Assembly (NCBI GenBank): GCA_001051155.2 | Contig: JYIP02000005.1 | Location: 4,588,001 to 4,652,000, forward strand | DNA length: 64,000 nt | From: Chrysoporthe austroafricana | Lineage: Eukaryota; Ascomycota; Sordariomycetes; Diaporthales; Cryphonectriaceae | Direction: 5' to 3' | In this document: positions 48,301-60,600 of the stretch, in pieces | Numbering within the stretch: the stretch's first letter is position 1 | How the letters are laid out: every line of letters begins with the position of its first letter | Notes under the pieces: model-generated | The model's input: only the letters and a program-made list of their open reading frames with translations | Told to the model about the DNA's origin: nothing | Database searches by the model: none | Translations under genes and position numbers: made by a program

Positions 48301-49401
48301 GAGCATGGGTCTGCTCCTTCAGACACGTGCACTTTTCCAAGCCCGCGGCCTGGAGCTCCCATGTCAGACTGCCGCTGACCGGGTCCGGGCGGTGGCTGAG
48401 AGATCTAACGCAGAGGGGTAGCATGCTCGAGGGCAGAGGACATACTGGGCACTGAGCACTGAGCAAGCAAATCACTAATGCTCGGTGTGGGTTCGTGGCA
48501 CGTCGAGGGACTATTACGGAATGATTGTCGCGGCTCCACCGCCGTCGATCTGGTTGGCCGCCTTTCTCGGTCGCAGACGTCGTCGCCTCTAGCTATCACC
48601 TCGTGTTGTGCTGCGCTGTGTACTGCCGAGAGCAGGCGGGGGCCCCTGGGAGACCGGACCGCTGCGCCCAGCGGGAGGGGCTCCTGTTTCTCGAGGCCGC
48701 ACGGGGAGGGCCTTGGTGATGGGGCTCGCCGGCGTGTGAAACCCGTCTGGTCGGATGAGCTTGCTCCTGATGGGCAGCCAGGAAGCTCTCGCGGCGGCCT
48801 CGTCCGTCCCTCTCAGCCTGTCGCTGATCTCGGGTGGATTCCGGGCGAGCAGCAGGATCCACGGGCCCCAGCTCATGCGCTCGCCGCGCACTGCTGGGCG
48901 TGTACATACCCACAGTACGTACACACATCCAGTACCTACCGGGTGGTACTGGGATCGTGCGCTGTTCCTGGGCCCCGCGAGAGAGGGCACGGGATGCCAT
49001 ACTACCATGGTCTGTATGCAGGTAGTACGGAGTGTGGACGGACGTACTCCTGCGCGGTCCCAGGTCACGGAGTACTTGCAGGATCTGCCTCTGCCCCATG
49101 CGGTGCCGTGCAGCAGCTGGTGGGCCCCCCAGGCCTTGGTCCCCTGGGGTTCGGCCCTGCACGGCGGGTGGCGCAAAGGCCAGGCAGGGACTTGCAGGCT
49201 ACTGCGGCCACCGCACTCAGCACTATGGCACGGCACAGGTCTCGCTTGTACCTCGTGCCTTTCTCGTCCTTTGTCCCGTGAAGACCACGGCGCCGGCCGC
49301 GGAGCAAAAGTCCTGTTGTCCTACCAGCCCAACGGCCAGCTACGGTACGGGGGCGGTACGGTGCTGTACTGTACTGTGCTGTACTGCTGCGCGTGTCTGG
49401 C

Positions 49402-49438
49402 GTCTGTCTGTCTGTCTGTCTGTTTGCCTGTCTGTCTT
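49402..49438 (+). repeat. (TCTG)n microsatellite
   Basis: Tetramer array with one TTTGCC interruption; a GTACTGTACTG patch lies just upstream (about 49362-49386). Confidence 0.85.
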
Positions 49439-50973
49439 TCCACCGGCCCTCATCGTCGTCATCACCACCCGCCACCTCCGCCGCCACCGGCCACCACCAA
49501 CCACCGCCATCATCGACGATCGCCCGGCCGCGCCCTCGTCCCTGACGAGAGAGAGAGCGCGCGCGAGAGAGAGGAGGAGCTGAAAGAGGGCAGTGCTGCG
49601 CTGCAGAGCAGTACCGCCGGGCTCGTGGCTTCGGACTGCTGCCATCTAGCCACCCTGCAGACCTGCTCGCCCTAGACCTTGCTCTCGTCGATGCGATCCG
49701 GAGGCTCCACTCCACCTTCGCGTCGACCCTCCCACCCTCCGCTCACACGCATCGATTTAGCACGCCTGCCCCCCCAGCGATATCCGCCGTCGCTGCAAGG
49801 ATATTGCTGGTAGACCTCTCCTATTGTCGAGCCCACGCAGCGCAGGGTTCTTCTCTGACAGCCCTTGTCTGTGTCTGGGGCATCAATGACAGTCAGGTCG
49901 ATCGCGCACGCTCTGGAGCAGAGACGCTGACGGACAGCATCACGGCAACCACAGCAACACTCGACGACAATCCAGGCCAGCGCTGCTCGCCGACATCTCG
50001 GCAACACCGGCCCTGCACCTGACGCGGACGCTCGCCGACGTCTGGATCGCGGCACGGCGTCTCTGACTTGACTCCACGACGGGGAGACCTGCGCCCGCCG
50101 CCACCGTCTCAGGTTCGACGCGCATCGCAAGACAGACACGGGACGCTCGGTCTCGCTCACAGGACGAACGGCCCGGCGGTTCTGGCCACATGACGAGGCT
50201 GCCCAGACAACGAGGACCACGGCCCCAGGTTCTGTTCTTCACCCCCGCGAAAGAGAGTGAGTGCAGCCGGGTGGCTTCATTCCAGCAGTCCCTCGACGTC
50301 CTCGCCGGTGTCATCGCTAGTGACCCGCCCGCGGCCACTGGCTTAGCCTGCTGATTTTCTGTCCCGGATATTTTTGATCGCCGCCGGCTACCACCCATTT
50401 CGTCGGCACCATCGCAGAAGGTCCTGCCCGCCCGTCCATCCTCCCGGGTTTTGGCGCCTCCATACTCTGAGATCCTTCTTTCCGCCTCCACTCATCGGGG
50501 CTAGTTCTGTCCTGGAGGCGTCGCCGCCCTGGCCAGAAGCAAGCCTTCCTAACAACCGCTAGAGCAGAGAGACTGACTGCTCTGCTCGTTTTTTTTTTTT
50601 TTTTTGTTCCGGCCGCCGCCGCGCATCGCAATTCTTCCGCTGTTCGCGCTGGAGCTCCAGGACCCCCGTGCTCTCCACCGGCGCTGCGACTTCTCGCCAC
50701 CGACCAAGCCGTAACGGGCGTCGACCCTACATCATCACCCAGCTCCTGGTCGCGTACCGAGAGTACCTGGACCCAGCGCTGGGGTACTAACCGGGAAGCG
50801 AAGCGAAACGATCTCTTCTACCACGGTTCTCCCAGGGCGCTTGGGCGTTCACCAACACCGACAAGAGGCTTTCTGCTGCCCCGTCCTCCCTCCGTCCTCT
50901 TCCCTTCTTATTGCTCGACACGCCGTTCTGGGCACCGGGATTTGCGCCAACCACAAGGCCTCTACGCAGCAGC

Positions 50974-51049
50974 CTTGCCCTGCCCTACCCTGCCCTGCTG
51001 CCCTGCCCTGCCCTGCCCTGGGCCCTTGTCCTGCCCTGCCCTGCCCTGC
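50974..51049 (+). repeat. CCCTG pentamer array upstream of the RSC7-type gene
   Basis: About a dozen CCCTG units, some altered to CCCTAC or CTGCTG, end about 150 bp before the start codon at 51200. The array therefore lies in the promoter or 5' UTR. Confidence 0.85.
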
Positions 51050-51199
51050 ACCCGAATCGCCGCGTGTGCATCCCAGGTCGAGCTTCGCCATCTCTGCATC
51101 GTATCCGTCCATCCTCGAACCCATCCTCCAACTATAACAAGACACGTCGTTGCGCAGACCCGTTGGTCATCCTCGTTGACAAGAGACGCAGCTGCGCTC

Positions 51200-53655
51200 A
51201 TGTACTCCGCACAGCCCAACGGCGTTGACAGTGCGACTATCAATCCTGCTGCGCTCGCATCGTCCGGTAAGTTCGCCGCCACCCCTTTAAAATGTCACAC
51301 ATGAGCCATCGCGACCCCTCCCGCTGGGCCCGGGCGTGTGCCCTGGCCCGCGCTCTGCTGCGCTGCCCCGTCCTGCACCCGCACCACCACCACACACCAC
51401 ACGACGGCCGCCGCGCCCACCACCACAACGCGCCCGCCGCCCTGCCGCCGCACTGCATCGCAAACGCACCACACCGCATCGCACCGCATCGCATCGCATC
51501 GCGTCACCGCCGCGACTTTGCTTTTGGATGCGGCGCCGCGCCCGCACCCGCCCGCACCCCCTCACTCTCTCTCACACACTCGGCGCGCCGCGCAGCATGG
51601 TCGCGGCGCCTCGCTGCTGCCTGCAGATCATGAGTTGGATGCTGACCCGCGCTGTTGGGTAGATTCGCTCAGCCAGACCTCCCGAGGCGCCAAGGGGGAG
51701 CGATCGCCAGATACGTATCAAGCGCCGCCGCCCGGTTCGGCTGGGGATGACGGTATGTTGTGGTCAATCTTGTGTAGCTGCACCTGGTCGCCATCGACAT
51801 GTCTCATGTTACATGCCCAGGGCAGTACGACGCAGAGCGCGAGGAATCCCCGGCTGATGGCGCTGTCGCGCAAACAGTAGACCAAAACCCTAGGAAACGC
51901 GGAAAGCCCATGAAATCCAACCTTCCCGGCCCCGTCTCGGAGAGTCCTGCTCAGGCGACCGCTCCCATGCAGCAGTCAATCCCGCCGCAGACCCCCCAGT
52001 CCCAGAATGCACCTCTCCCGGGGCCGCAGCCGGCTTACACGCCTTCCCAGGCGTCGGCCTCGTCGCCACCCAAGCCCACGCCGAAATCGACCCTGAAGGC
52101 GCTCCCGACCGTGCGCGACCACACGACCGACCAGCTCGGCCCCGGCGGCGACGAGTACCTGCCCAGGGAGATCGACGAGAACGGGGAGAAGAAGGTCATG
52201 CAGAACGGCGCCCTGACCGGCAACCGAGAATACCGCTGTAGGACATTCCTCGTCCCCAACCGGGGGGACAAGCTCTTCATGCTGGCCACCGAGTGCGCCC
52301 GGGTCCTCGGGTATAGGGACTCGTATCTTCTCTTCAACAAGAACCGGTCCCTCTTCAAGATCATCGCCAACCAGACCGAGAAGGATGACCTTGTGAGCCA
52401 GGAGATCCTGCCATTCTCCTACCGTTCGCGGCAGATCGCGATCGTGACGGCCCGGAGCATGTTCCGGCAGTTCGGCAGCCGCGTGATCGTAAACGGAAGA
52501 AGGGTCCGGGACGACTACTGGGAGACGAAGGCACGGAAACAGGGCTTCACAGAGGCGGACCTGGCCGGCGAGAAGAGGCCGGGGGCCTCCAAGGCCCGCG
52601 AGGCAGCAGCAGCGGCCGAGCAGAACGCATCCTTGCTAGGGGGACCGCAGGGCGAGATCGTCTACAGCAACAATCCCGCACAGTTCGGTGGAGCTCCGCA
52701 TCCCCAGCTTATCCAACCAGGTATGCTCGGAGCTCCGTCCACCGGGAGTCTTAGAATGCCCGCATTAACCATCTCAGAATATCCCGACACGCGGCGGACC
52801 GACTACTCCTCGATCCTCAAGACCGGACCCCGTCAAGAGATCACAGGCCCACCCTACCAGGACAGAACGCAGCCGTCGCCCATGCCCGAGATCCACGCGC
52901 AGGCGCACCACGCGGCCGAGTTCAACCGCGGGGTCAACCAGCAGCGCGAGATACGGTCCGAGTACATGAACAACATGTGGCGGAGGCCCCACGAGCAGCC
53001 TGCCTCCGCGACGATCAGCCAGCAGCCTGTCTCGGTTGGGACGGCTGATGCGAGCATCCCGACGTCTCGCGCGACCCAGTCGCCACACGCCACGTCGAGC
53101 GGGATAACGCAGCAGCACACCGGCATGGTCCCCAGCCAGAGCCCTCTGTTGATGTCAGCCCCGCCATACACGGCGCCCAACCAGGCCCAGAACCCCATAA
53201 GCCAGCCGCCGAGCATGAGAGGTATGGCCCCCATCTCCTCCCACCAGCAGCGTTCACAGCCAACAGTCTCGTCTTCAGGATCTACAGGCACCCTGCCGCA
53301 GACAGGCTACGCATATCAGACTTCGACAACTCAGATGTGGCCGCCGACGCCGCAGACGCCCCAATATGGATACACCCACACGCAGCAGCCGCAGCAGTCC
53401 CCTCACCCCCAGCAAAGCTCCTCGTCCCAGATTCGGCACTCGAGCGCCTCCGGGCCAGTACAGCCTGGCACCATGCCTTACTCCGGTATGCCTGGAATGG
53501 CACAGGGCTACGCTGCCCCTTCACCGTACGATCATCAGACGCCGCGAGGGTACATGCACCAGGGGACCGCGCCATCCCCAGCCGTGACCCAGGCCTGGTC
53601 AGGCCAGCAGCAGCAGCAGCAGCCGCAGCAGTGGTGGACGCAGCAGCCTCAATAG
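51200..53655 (+). CDS. Chromatin-remodelling complex subunit, RSC7/SWP82 family
   Basis: Exons 51200-51266, 51627-51752 and 51821-53655, 675 residues; introns are 360 nt (GTAAGT, TGCAG) and 68 nt (GTATGT, CCCAG). The first two exons are placed by splice signals and frame and are less certain than the third. The conserved block, about residues 157-310 (ALPTVRDHTTDQLGPGGDEY, GNREYRCRTFLVPNRGDKLFM, RVLGYRDSYLLFNKNRSLFK, ILPFSYRSRQIAIVTARS), matches the fungal CRC-subunit family that includes Rsc7/Npl6 of RSC and Swp82 of SWI/SNF. The C-terminal half is Gln/Pro/Ser/Thr-rich and low complexity, ending in Gln/Trp repeats, and is probably disordered. It acts in the nucleus as a non-catalytic subunit of an ATP-dependent remodeller. 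Which complex it joins cannot be told from sequence. Confidence 0.92.
51463..51506 (+). repeat. CGCAT pentamer array inside intron 1
   Basis: CGCAT/CACCG units are repeated within the long first intron of the RSC7-type gene, which may explain why this intron (360 nt) is several times the local norm. Confidence 0.8.
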
Positions 53656-56600
53656 CTTGACAGCAGGAGTCATGTGCAATCTGAGTACGAATTTGACGAC
53701 AACGGCGCACGCTGAGACGCCATCATGTGTCTTATCCGCGCTGTCTTCACAGTGTGTTTTCTTTCGAGATACCCATTGGTTCAGGACCCTATTTTGAAAG
53801 GCAGGTCACATGATCAGCATGGATGAGACCAGGGTGATGGGAAGCGACGGCCGTCGTTTCGCGGGCTCCATGGATTTGAGGCAGCACATTGGGCCAGGCT
53901 TTTATTTTGTGTGTTTCGGGTTGGTTATTGAATTCTGATTTCTATTTTCTTCCGGTGGGTGCTAGGCGGGGTGGGCTCTCGTCCGTGCGCTTCTTATGTG
54001 GGAACGACTGGTCCGGATCCTCACATCGATGCGGACCGCATATTCGAATGCGTCTGTCTGTCTGCAGGCTGCCCCGCGGACGGCTGCAGCGCACACCACG
54101 GCTCGACGAGCCCCTCGCCTTTTCCCCCTTGGTATACACCCTACGGAGTGAGATACACAGTCTCACCGATCGCGGCCGATTCGTCCTTCAGCTACGACTG
54201 AGGCTTCCGGGCCTCTATCAACCACCACCATACGATGCCGACGACGTCACGCTGGATGCATCATACGCATATTTGTGGAAGCCTCCTGCATTTATTCTGG
54301 GTTTTTGGGAACTGGAAGACTTGACCTTTCGCGCCGGAGGCATCTATTTCCTTATACCCTATCGCAACTTGTTTCGAGGCAGTTGAACATTCTAGGTGTG
54401 GCGGATACAGGGGGGTTTCTCGTTGTCTGCTGGTCAAGCGGGCTTGTCGTTCCTCTCCTTCTTCGTTAGTCTTGCTTTCCGCCAATTTCTATTGGGCCTT
54501 TTTTTTTTTGTGTGTGTGTTTTTGGATATCCCTGGAGGTTCCTGCGGTTGATTCCCGGTTTCGGAAGAATACGTCGGCATTTTGTACGGATGGTTGGCCG
54601 GGGGTGCGTGTGTGTGCGTATGTGTGGGTGTGGGTGTGTGTATGTGCTCGGGGGGTGGCATTCCTAGTCGACTTTCCCTTCTTGCCTTCGGATTGGCTCT
54701 CTCGGAGGACGCACAACAAGGGCCTTTTTCTTATCCCCCTTTTTTCTTTTTTTTCTTCTTCGTATTATCTTGCTTGCTGTTTCTAGCGCGTAGTGGGAGC
54801 AAGATGTTTTACTTTGGGCACCACTACATCCCAGCATCCGTGGAGGTCATTTGTCGCCGTGTTGGTTGGTCCTTGCTGATATGCTATTGTGACAAATACA
54901 CTGTTGCCCTTCGTCAGTTGCTCTCGCCGCCCCTCGGCGCCCTATCTGCGTCTCAAGCTTCTCCGCGTTCCTGTGCCCACGTCTCTCCTGCTGCCTTGCC
55001 TGACAGATTGCCGGTGGTTGGGGTCCCTTTGCGTATGGCCGCAGTTGGGGGAGGCTCGTCCTGGCCCGACAGCTGGAAATCCCGTGCTCGCGCACAGCGG
55101 TGTCTTGTGTCTAGCTGTGCGTAGACCGCCTCGGGGCGTGCAGTGCAACGCCGTGCCGTGCATGCAGGCATCGAACATACGCGCCCCCTCCCCCCGATCC
55201 CCCTTAGGCTGATATGCCGAACCCTCCCTCAACAACTGCAGGTTCCAGCCGCCGAGGGAAGCGAGACGCCTCCCTCAACCACGGCTCGGCCCACGAACCC
55301 GACACCCTGCCTGCACCGCAGCGCGAGCCCACCAAGAAAGGGGGCGAGACCCGAGGCGCGGGACGGCCGGCGGTCCTTTTTCTGGCTGCCGGCCGTGCGT
55401 CCCGACACGACGACGACGTTCCTCCGATCGATCGATACTACGTGTGTGCGTGGTTGACCGATCTATCTCAGCCACTCCTATTGTTCCCGGCCTTTTTGGA
55501 CTTAGGGGAAAGGGGCCGAAGAGGGGAGCAAGTTCTTCCTTAGTGTGTTTCTTGCTAGCTACTTGGTCTTGCCGCTGCTTGGCTTTGTGTGGCCGCTCCC
55601 GGTGTTGTCCGGCGCGGCCTCGCGGTCACGCGACGCGGTCGGTGACAATGCCGCTTTGCGTGCCGACGAGGGGCGGGCGGGCGGCCGAAGTACGTATGTC
55701 GACCTGGTGGGAAGGTCCTGTTGCCTGACCGAGTGGTACGTTTCCTAGCCTGCTCATGATACTGCTCAAGTTGCCCGCTAGGGCTTTTGTGGTTTCTATC
55801 TAGCTGTTCCTGTTTCGATACGAAGTTGAATGACGAATTCCCGAGGCGACGTATGCGCTTTGTTCTGGTCGGAGAGGAAAACGGAATGTACTAGTACTAG
55901 TGAGAATGACGAGCATCACCACCTCATGCCTAAAGCATCTAGCTAAGGCCTCTCGACCCTGTGTCCCGCGCGTGACTGCATCTCTTGTTTCCCGACAGCT
56001 CCTGACGGCTAGCTGCACATCTGACAGGCCGGCCCGGGAGCCCGCAGATTCCAGGATCGACGAGGCGGCGCGCGACCGGTCCCGTCCGGCCGGGCTACCA
56101 GCCGTGCGTCTTGGTCTAGCTGGCGCCATCTACGGCTCGCGAGCCTCGACGGCGTCGCACGTCTAAGGCAGGCACGTAACGCTCCGCACGCTGGGGGGTG
56201 GGTGGGCCTCCGGGTCCATCTCTGTCGTACTGCCCCAGAGCCTGGACGATGATGCTCTCTGGGTGCGTGGAGCAGGCAGCCTGGCATATTGTAGATGTAA
56301 AGATGCGTCGATGTTGTGCGTCGTCGTCAGAAATCCTTGGGCTTCATTCCCTCCCATATCGCGTATATAGACCCGCGCAGGATTCCGTTTGCGCTGAGCT
56401 TCCCCAGCCTCACCCCGTCTTGCGTTCAAGCGGCGGCGAGCCGCCATATTGACGCTATCGCGCATCATCGACTTCTCTGGACCTCCAGTGCACGAAACAA
56501 CCGCAGAGAACGCCACGGGGTGCCAGCCTGTGGGCCGCTCTCCATCCATTTCACATCTGTTCAAGCTCCAGCGGCCAGAGGTCAGAGAGGGGGAGGGCGG

Positions 56601-57680
56601 GTATGGAGTAAGATAGTTTATGCGCGAGAGGTCTCGACGAGGGAAGAGGGCATTTGGGACCCAGTGCCGGATTGCCCTCGGGTTGTGCGTCTGGTGAGGT
56701 TGAGGGCTGGCCGGATGGGTGTAGTTAACATGCGTCGCTCAAGGTCTTGACCTCCCCACGGACGCGAGACGGCACAGGTTGAACATATAGCAGCGATATC
56801 CAATCTGAAAGCATGTTCATTCGGCTGTCATGAGCTTATTCTCAACGGAACACCCCCCACCCCCCACCCGCTTCTCACTTTTTTTTTTCCTTATGTTTTT
56901 TTTTTTGTTACATAGTATATGTGGCCAGAGTCAGATCAGCTCACATTTCCCATTCCATGCCCTGCCACATACATACATGCACACACACGCAGGTAGGTAG
57001 TCATTCACAAGAAGAGAAGAGATAAGACAAGATATGAAGACAGTGACAGGCTCCACAGCCAGATCCAGGATGGACATCCTCAAGACAACTTTTTTTCTCT
57101 TTTCTTTTACCAAGAAGCAGACACGGGCGTGAGTGAAGAGAAAAATGCAGACTGTTTGTGGTGTCGATCCAAAGAAGGTAAGGAGGAACCCCATTCCATG
57201 CTTTATTCCGATCGGATGGAGAGAATTCAACATGCCTGCTTGCTTCCCCGAGTTGCTCCGATGTTTCTTTCTCCCGTCAGAACGCCGGTGCTGGAATGGA
57301 TATTTCAGCAGTTTCAATCAGCAAGCAATCCATAAGCAACCTTCCACTGAGCCCTACAGTCCGGTTCCGACCCTCTCATCGCCATTTCCAAATGCAAGTC
57401 TACTGCCCTCGCATCTCTCTGAAGCGGCAGAGCGTTCCCATCTGGAAATTGGTATTGCGGTCAGGCAGAAAACAAGCCAAGGTATGTATGTGCACAACCT
57501 CGCTATATCAGACTTGGGTTCGGCCCGCTGAACGCCGCGCTGAATCGATAATGTGACAATTTTGCAATAGGAAAGAAACAAAAAAACAACAAAAAAAAAA
57601 AGCATAATGACACAAGGCAAAGACTTCGTCGCTTTGTGCAGTGATGCCGTATTCTGGTTGTACTCATATGTAGAGGGCAG
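53656..57680. other. 4-kb intergenic region between convergent genes
   Basis: Lies between the 3' ends of the RSC7-type gene and RIM15. It is T-rich near 54480-54780, with GT-rich patches near 54600 and T/A runs near 56880-56910 and 57590. No consistent frame, domain or RNA gene was seen. It is long for a purely 3' flank, so non-coding transcripts or a small unrecognised gene are possible. Confidence 0.5.
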
Positions 57681-60600
57681 TCAGCGTTCCTTAGACGTAG
57701 GCGTGGCCATTGTGGTCTCGATGATAATGTCGGTGGTCTTCTCCGCTTTCGGGGTGAAGTCATCGTCCCCGCTCTCCGCTTCTGTCCATGTCTTGTGCTC
57801 TCCGGTGGCTGATGGTCTTGGTGTCTCCTGGATGTCGGCAGCAACGTCTGCTCCGCTGGAATCCATCCGTGGTGGCGTGTGAACAATGACCGTTTTGTCC
57901 TCTTCGGTATCGTCATTTACGATTGGTCCCGGACTTAGGGACAATCCACCCGCATGTAAGTCATACGGTGCCAGTGTCGGACTAGACATCGGTGAGTGCT
58001 CCTGGGAGCCTTTGGGGGTGGTCAGAGCATGCGTAGCGGGCTCGGAGTTGCTCGCGCCTTGCGAAGCAGGCACATTGACGCTATCATGACTGTTCGCGCG
58101 CATCATCTCGATGCCAAGCTTGGATGATGGGAGCACCGACTGCCTCCGGAAATGTTGCTTTGCGACTTGCGCTGCCGCCGCAGCGGTAGGTGGACCAAGA
58201 CCGACCGGTTTGCCTCTGATGCCAAGGCCAAGCTCGTCGTCCTCGTCGTCTGCCGAGTCGATGCCAGTGTTGCCTTCGAGTCGCCTTCTTTCCATCAGTT
58301 CACGCTTTGCTCTCAACTTTTCGAAGGAGCGGCGTGGCTGTGGAGTCGAAATAGGTACTGCACCAGCTTCGTGCTCCATCTTGCCTGGAGCGCTCGTCTG
58401 GGGTACAAGAGGCGCCATGCCCTTGATGACCGTTTCGCCTGAGGTTGGAGCCGATACAGCCTTGACCGTTTCGTTGCTTAGTATATGCTCCTCCTCCGCC
58501 GATGGTATGCCGATCCCCAGCCCTTGATCAGTCCAGTCGTTCGTGGGCTTGCGACTGATTACGACAGGAATTTCATCAGCGGACACTGATTCTGAGTCGC
58601 CGAAGAGGCTAGAAGAAATAGAGTCCTCGCGGCTTGAACCATGGAAGCTGCTCCCAGTGCGATTCGCAAAGCCAGCAGAAGACGTACCACTGGTGGGACT
58701 GTCCTCGAGTTTCAAACTCTCTTGCCTCAAGTTCGACGGTGCCGGGTGGGTGGCGGCTGGCGATGCTGAGCTCTTTTGGCTGGGTGAAGCAGGCTTCCAT
58801 TGGCAAAAGTGTGTGAGCACCTCGGTCAACTTCGATGAGCTGATTGGCTTCTCAATCAACGAGTCGAAGTAGTGGGGTGCCTGGAGCTCCTTCAGGTAGG
58901 CTGTGATGGCGACGAGAGGGGTGTGGGAATTTGCGTTCTTGGTTTCACGGATCATCTTTGCGACATCAGCCCCTGTGATCTGCGGGAGCTTGAACTCCAT
59001 GAAAATAATATCAAACTTGATGTCACTCATGGCGTATCTAACCGCCTCGGGACCAGTAGAGGCAGATATGGTACGGCAGCGCAGCTTCTCAAGCAGCTTC
59101 TCCATCACCATCCGAGAAACAGGGTGATCTTCGCAGATGAGAACGTCCAGGGCTCGGAAAGCAGGGTTATCATATGAGATCTGCGACAGGCGCCTTGAGC
59201 TCCGACGGTTTCTTTGGACTCTGAGCAGAGCCGCGTTCGCCTTCTCCCCTTCGTTGTCAGACGAGGAAGGCGACATGTCAAACACCTGACTGCGACGATT
59301 TCTATGGGAGAGGAGGTCCGCAGCCACGGGACTGCCATCTTGAGAGCCAACGGTGAGCGATCTTGAACGAGCCGGGGACGAGCCGCTGCCTTGGCGAGGT
59401 GACGCTGTTGACCTTTGCGGCGATGCGAGGGCCAAGGGCGGTGGGGCGGATCCGCGGCCCTTGGCCGGGGATACGCCCACCGAAGTGGCTGCTTTCTGCA
59501 GACTCGGTGGGACGCGTGGCACATCGGCGAAATTGCCTGGTTGAAGTGAGCTACCAGAGCTTGTCTGTTGGGACAGATTAGAAGAGGTGCTTGAAGCCTT
59601 ACGTCTTCCCTCTTGTCCAGCAATGAACGACACGAGAAGAGGCGACGACGGCTGCGAAACTCGGCTCGGCGAAGAATGTGAGTTGCTGATGCCAGATGGC
59701 GACTGAGGCCGCTGCGAGGCTTTGGCGTTGGATAGCGTCCTTTGTATCGGATTGGATAGCACAGGACTCCCTTCGAGTCCAGTGCCACCAGGCGACGTGA
59801 CCTGATTCACTCCACCGGGGCTGACCGCGGCCGAAGGTTTATTCTGGCCGGTGAGTGCTGCTTCGGCGCGCAATTTCAGTATCTGGTCTTTGTTTGCCTT
59901 GTCTAGCACGGGCAAGTTCTTGTAAGTAAAGTTGCCAAAATCGTCGTTAGCCATCGGCTCGCTCAGCCTTCTGCTCTTGAGGTCTCGAACGTGAGGTGGT
60001 ATATGAAGCGGCATGAGCCCTCGCTTGATCGAATTGACCTGTGAGCGAACACGTGAAAGAGCGTCATGAGGTCTGTCTGGATAGTCTGTGGCCGGAGCTG
60101 ATACGGGTGGCGATAGTTGATCTTCCATCTCCTCTGCAAATGCCTGGAGCGTGGCCCCACGAGCATCAAAGTACTCGGTATCTTCAGGGTTCTCAGGCTG
60201 AGGCACAAACTGGGCCTCATCCTGAAGCAGACTTTCCCAGTTCAACCCCTCGAACCAAGGATGATTGCGTATCTCCTCCCCTCCAGACGCAAATTTTCCA
60301 TCCTTATTCGACCCTAGCCGTTCCTGAGGGTCTATGCAGAGCAGCTTGTTGATCAAATCCTTGGCCTCTGGAGATACCTCGTCCTCGTCCTCGGACGGCC
60401 AATGGAGTCTTCGAGCCAGGATGTTCTCAAACACCTGCTCAGGCTCGCTCGCGTGGAAGGGAGGGATGCCATATAGGAACTCGTACAAGATGCACCCGAC
60501 GGACCACCAATCGCTGGTCTCGTCTTGTGGTTCTCCACGGATGGTCTCGGGAGCGAGATAGTCTGGGGTCCCCACGAAACGGCGACTCGTGTCTTCAGGA

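Larger units (their letters stand above)
40120..51199. other. 11-kb tract with no supportable gene
   Basis: It begins with the DIS3 promoter. It holds CCAT/CCAC (41271-41336), GGT (43814-43864), AC (45354-45375), TCTG (49402-49438) and CCCTG (50974-51049) arrays and an A run at about 47443-47461. The longest frame (minus strand, 45846-46961) is Arg/Ser/Pro-rich without a recognisable domain and looks like chance. GTAC-rich patches recur at about 45-49 kb. The final few hundred bases form the promoter and leader of the next gene. Confidence 0.5.
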
